Below are positions 61,573 through 64,000 of a stretch of 64,000 nucleotides of DNA, one piece after another. The notes below the pieces were generated by a model. That model ran no database searches. It saw only the letters and a list, made by a program, of their open reading frames with translations, and was not told the origin of the DNA. The stretch covers positions 853,033-917,032 of the forward strand of contig NZ_JAKWBE010000001.1 of the NCBI RefSeq assembly GCF_022513565.1, in the 5' to 3' direction. The number at the start of each line of letters is the position of its first letter. Position 1 is the stretch's first letter. The stretch is from Streptomyces gilvus (GTDB lineage: Bacteria > Actinomycetota > Actinomycetes > Streptomycetales > Streptomycetaceae). Made by a program: the position numbers and the translations under genes.

Positions 61573-62365
61573 GGGGAACTCCTTGCTGATGGAACCGGGC
61601 GGGCCGAGGCCCGGGCCCGGTGAGGACGGTGCGGGACGGCGGGCGTCCCGGAGGTCCTCTGCGTACCAGCGCGTGTTCCAAGGTGTACGTCCATACGGGC
61701 GGGGGGAGTTCGAGGCAGCCGGCCGGCCGTGGTGCCGAGGGCTCGTACGGGGCGGCCGTACGGAGCGGGAGCAGCAGCCGTGCCATGAGGGCGGCCACGG
61801 CCCGGCGCAGCGGGCGGGTGGCGGCCAGCGCCGCCGCCATCGCCGTGTCCGCGCGGTACAGCAGCCACCCGGCCGCCAGAGCGGCGGCCGTGTGCGCGGT
61901 CGTCATCGCGGCGGAGCTGTGATGCCAGGCGTGTCCGTCACCTACCGGCATGGCCGGGTGCCCGCCGCCGTGGTGGCCCGTGCCGCCCGCCCAGGTCAGC
62001 GTGAGATGGAGGGAGCCCTGGGCGGTGAGCGTGCACCCGGTGACCGCGGCCAGGGTCAGGCGGCGCCCGGCGACCGGCCACAGCAGGGCGAACTGCGCGA
62101 GGGCGAAGGCGGCCACCGGACGCCAGGGCACCGCGCCCTCCGCGACCGCGTGATGGCCGAGGGCCGCGAGCACACTGCCGACGAGCGCGAACAGCCCGGC
62201 CCGCAGGCACGCCATCGCGCGGCTCGGCCGCCCGCCCGCGCACCGGCCGCCACGCGGAGCCGCGCCTGCCATCACCTCGTCGTATACGGCGAGGTGGGGC
62301 GCGGTGTTCACGGGTTCGCGCCCGCTCATGGAAACCGATCCCATCCCCACCGAGGCACCCCCCAT
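61337..62365 (-). CDS. Multi-span membrane protein upstream of ycnI (3' end uncertain)
   Basis: The frame encodes a protein with at least four hydrophobic segments (residues ~50-170: ACLRAGLFALVGSVLAALG, VAAFALAQFALLWPVAG) and a His-rich loop (GGTGHHGGGHPAMPVGDGHAWHH) suited to metal binding. It stays open for 235 nt past the ycnI start in another frame, where it becomes Arg/Pro-rich nonsense, so a frameshift or deletion near 61600-61700 probably removed the true stop. The start is also uncertain (ATG at 62365, 62344 or 62329). It probably works with YcnI in copper homeostasis (inference). Confidence 0.55.
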   Translation of the reverse strand: MGGASVGMGSVSMSGREPVNTAPHLAVYDEVMAGAAPRGGRCAGGRPSRAMACLRAGLFALVGSVLAALGHHAVAEGAVPWRPVAAFALAQFALLWPVAGRRLTLAAVTGCTLTAQGSLHLTLTWAGGTGHHGGGHPAMPVGDGHAWHHSSAAMTTAHTAAALAAGWLLYRADTAMAAALAATRPLRRAVAALMARLLLPLRTAAPYEPSAPRPAGCLELPPPVWTYTLEHALVRRGPPGRPPSRTVLTGPGPRPARFHQQGVPHVHVPPCPYGMPRHVRRRPRADGHARVGRSGPRPCGGRGRHPAGPRRERHPQLRLGGGVRQRGLHPAARRPARGHRPR

Positions 62366-62395
62366 CCCCCCAGGTCAGCGACATCTTAACGATGA

Positions 62396-62407
62396 TGACA
62401 ACGGTCA
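62396..62407. promoter_or_regulatory. Inverted repeat between metal-related genes
   Basis: TGAC-AACG-GTCA in an AT-richer stretch (CTTAACGATGATGACAACGG) between the membrane protein and the CDF exporter. It could be a site for a metal regulator. Confidence 0.35.
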
Positions 62408-62488
62408 CCGGTGCAGCCTTTGGCGATTCACTCGACCATGCGTTTCACTGCGGCGTGGACACCCGCCGCGAGGGGGAAGGCGTACGAC

Positions 62489-63526
62489 ATGAGCGATCAC
62501 GGCCACGGCCACGGACCGGGGCACGACCACGGGGCCGACGGACACGGTCACGGCGGGCACTCCCACGGTGTGTCGGCGGAGGCGGACCGCCGCTGGCTGG
62601 GCATGGCCCTGACCCTGATCACGGCCTTCATGGCGGTCGAGGTCGTCGTCGGCGTCATCGCCGGCTCCCTGGCCCTGATCTCGGACGCGGCGCACATGCT
62701 CACCGACGCCGCCTCCATCGTGCTCGCGCTGATCGCGATGCGCCTCGCCGCCCGCCCCGCCCGCGGCGGCTACACCTACGGCCTCAAGCGCGCCGAGATC
62801 CTCTCCGCCCAGGCCAACGGCCTGACCCTGCTCCTGCTGGGCGCCTGGCTGGCGTACGAGGCGGTACGACGGCTGATCAGCCCGCCCGAGGTCGAGGGCG
62901 GCCTGATGCTCGCCACCGCCCTCACCGGCATCGCCGTGAACGTGGTCGCCACCTGGTGCATCTCCCGGGCCAACCGCAGCTCCCTCAACGTGGAGGGCGC
63001 CTACCAGCACATTCTCAACGACCTGTTCGCCTTCGTCGGCACCGCCGTCGCCGCCCTGATCGTCGTCCTGACCGGCTTCGACCGCGCCGACCCCATCGCC
63101 ACCCTCGTGGTGGTCGCCCTCATGGTGAAGGCCGGCTACGGGCTGCTGCGCGAGTCCGGCCGCATCTTCCTGGAGGCGGCGCCCGCCGATATGGACCCGG
63201 ACGCCGTGGGCGACCAGCTCGTCGCCCAGCGGGCCGTCGTCGAGGTGCACGACCTGCACGTCTGGCAGATCACCTCCGGCCAGTCCGCGCTCTCCGCGCA
63301 CGTCCTGGTCGAACCCGGCGGCGACTGCCACGCCGTCCGCCGTGATCTGGAGGACCTGCTGCGCCACGACTACGGCATCACCCACACCACGCTCCAGGTC
63401 GACCACCTCGGCGAGGGGGCCCGAGCCGGCACCCTGCTGCAGATCACCACCCCCACGGCGGACGCCCCCGACCACTGCGACGACGCCCACGGCCCGGTCC
63501 ACCGCCCGGGCCCGCACGACCACTGA
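62489..63526 (+). CDS. Cation diffusion facilitator metal exporter (CzcD/ZitB-like)
   Basis: A 345-residue CDF transporter. The N-terminus is a metal-binding His stretch (SDHGHGHGPGHDHGADGHGH). Six membrane helices carry the transport site ligands in SDAAHMLTDAASI and HILNDLFAFVGT. The cytoplasmic tail has the VHDLHVWQI domain motif and another His-rich end (CDDAHGPVHRPGPHDH). It exports Zn2+ or a related divalent ion by proton antiport. ATG at 62489 follows GAGGGGGAAGG. Divergent from the YcnI-linked gene. Confidence 0.93.
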   Translation: MSDHGHGHGPGHDHGADGHGHGGHSHGVSAEADRRWLGMALTLITAFMAVEVVVGVIAGSLALISDAAHMLTDAASIVLALIAMRLAARPARGGYTYGLKRAEILSAQANGLTLLLLGAWLAYEAVRRLISPPEVEGGLMLATALTGIAVNVVATWCISRANRSSLNVEGAYQHILNDLFAFVGTAVAALIVVLTGFDRADPIATLVVVALMVKAGYGLLRESGRIFLEAAPADMDPDAVGDQLVAQRAVVEVHDLHVWQITSGQSALSAHVLVEPGGDCHAVRRDLEDLLRHDYGITHTTLQVDHLGEGARAGTLLQITTPTADAPDHCDDAHGPVHRPGPHDH

Positions 63527-63686
63527 TCCGGGACACGGGCCGTGAGGGGCGGAGCCACGGGGCCGGCTTGACCGTCTTCATCGTGCCGCGCCGAGGAGGT
63601 TCTGGAGCTGCGGCGGCTGTTCGGCACCCCCGACGCGCTCGGGCTGCTGGTGCTGCAGGCCCAGTTGCCCGCACCGGTCAAGGGCC
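63527..63686 (+). other. Unassigned stretch after the CDF gene
   Basis: A short frame reads EEVLELRRLFGTPDALGLLV then LQAQLPAPVKG, which looks like protein-coding sequence but has no start codon and no family I recognise. It probably belongs to a decayed gene adjoining the AzlD remnant. Confidence 0.35.
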
Positions 63687-63902
63687 CGTGCGGCGGCTGT
63701 CGGCGTGGATGCCGGTCGGCATCCTTCTGATCCTCGCCGTGACCGCCCTGCACGGCTCGATGACCAAGGACGAGCGGGGCGTTGGTACGCCCCGCTCGCC
63801 GTCTGTGTCACCGTCGCCGTGCACCTGGCCTTCGGCCGCCGCACGATCCTCAGCGTCGGTATCGGCACGGGCGTGTACGTCGTCCTGCTGAACGCCCTGT
63901 GA
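63687..63902 (+). pseudogene. Frameshifted remnant of an AzlD-type membrane protein
   Basis: One frame encodes RRLSAWMPVGILLILAVTAL and HGSMTKDERG; near 63780 one base is missing and the next frame continues RWYAPLAVCVTVAVHLAFGR to a normal stop. Together they match the last two thirds of AzlD, the small partner of the branched-chain amino-acid exporter AzlC. The N-terminal helix and azlC are absent. Confidence 0.6.
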
Positions 63903-63912
63903 CTCGGTCGGC

Positions 63913-64000
63913 TCAGCCCTTGTTGGCGCCGAGGGTGAGGCCGCTGACGAACTGGCGTTGCAGGACGAAGTAGACGATCAGGGTGGGGATCGCGGTGAGG
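63913..64000 (-). CDS. C-terminus of a carbohydrate ABC transporter permease
   Basis: The last 28 codons of a minus-strand gene that continues past the window. The peptide LTAIPTLIVYFVLQRQFVSG followed by LTLGANKG is the typical end of MalG-type sugar permeases (final membrane helix and the QRQFV...GAVKG tail). The upstream gene would be expected to encode the partner MalF-type permease. Confidence 0.8.
   Translation of the reverse strand, partial: LTAIPTLIVYFVLQRQFVSGLTLGANKG

Noticed and set aside
1..64000. CRISPR arrays, tRNA or rRNA genes, insertion sequences, prophage or attachment sites
   Set aside because: No regularly spaced long repeats, no tRNA-like T-arm sequences in a cloverleaf context, no transposase, integrase or phage structural genes were found on reading.

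Overview
The window is GC-rich chromosomal DNA from an actinomycete, almost certainly a Streptomyces. This rests on the strong G/C third-position bias, frequent GTG starts, a conservon (cvnABCD plus P450), a PAS-GGDEF-EAL protein of RmdA type, an egtABCD ergothioneine operon, orphan RsbW-like ATPases and several Streptomyces-type hypothetical proteins. From memory, the order rmdA - sdhCAB - olsBA - egtABCD resembles the SCO09xx region of S. coelicolor. No rRNA, tRNA, CRISPR array, insertion sequence, prophage or complete secondary-metabolite cluster was found.

Layout. 0-5 kb: tail of a secreted repeat lipoprotein, then a SAM-methyltransferase translationally coupled to an RmdA-type c-di-GMP protein, a gene-free stretch, and a LysR regulator divergent from sdhCAB. 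5-14 kb: succinate dehydrogenase, a hypothetical protein, the ornithine-lipid pair olsB-olsA, adenosine deaminase, and an Ala-rich leader peptide with attenuator-like hairpin ahead of a stand-alone AlaRS catalytic domain. 14-24 kb: secreted phosphodiesterase with lectin-like tail, DinB remnant, GAPDH, a GlxA-like regulator, luciferase-like monooxygenase, small hypotheticals, a glycosyltransferase remnant, a HAD protein, dodecin, and a sugar-binding lipoprotein behind a DasR-like operator. 23.7-28 kb: egtABCD. 28-36 kb: PARG-like hydrolase, cupin, HTH/Cys-motif regulator with membrane partner, PemK-like protein, flotillin with NfeD-like partner and amidase, PhoU. 36-43 kb: a conservon with a duplicated CvnB, two P450s and an enoyl-CoA hydratase. 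43-51 kb: secreted proteins (DUF4232 lipoprotein, Tat-exported PhoD, FG-GAP protein, L,D-transpeptidase), a MerR protein and a cold-shock gene, plus decayed genes. 51-64 kb: RidA, two RsbW-like ATPases, MFS transporter, two GH15 enzymes, alpha/beta hydrolase, YcnI-like copper protein, CDF metal exporter, and the end of a sugar ABC permease.

How the parts work together. Most transcription units are short and ended by perfect hairpins between convergent genes. Translational coupling (ATGA, GTGA or TGATG overlaps) ties methyltransferase-rmdA, sdhA-sdhB, olsB-olsA, all four egt genes, cvnA-cvnB and P450-enoyl-CoA hydratase. Many start codons sit 6-8 nt after a TANNNT -10 box, predicting leaderless mRNAs. 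At least eight decayed or frameshifted genes (DinB, glycosyltransferase, XRE tail, cupin tail, threonine-dehydratase-like, polysaccharide deacetylase, AzlD and unnamed remnants) show that this region is losing accessory genes.

The most unusual items are the leader peptide/attenuator in front of the truncated AlaRS, the two-Roadblock CvnB next to a P450 lacking its ExxR motif, three 14-bp repeats in the phoD/lipoprotein intergenic region, and a deletion scar joining the tails of two divergent genes.
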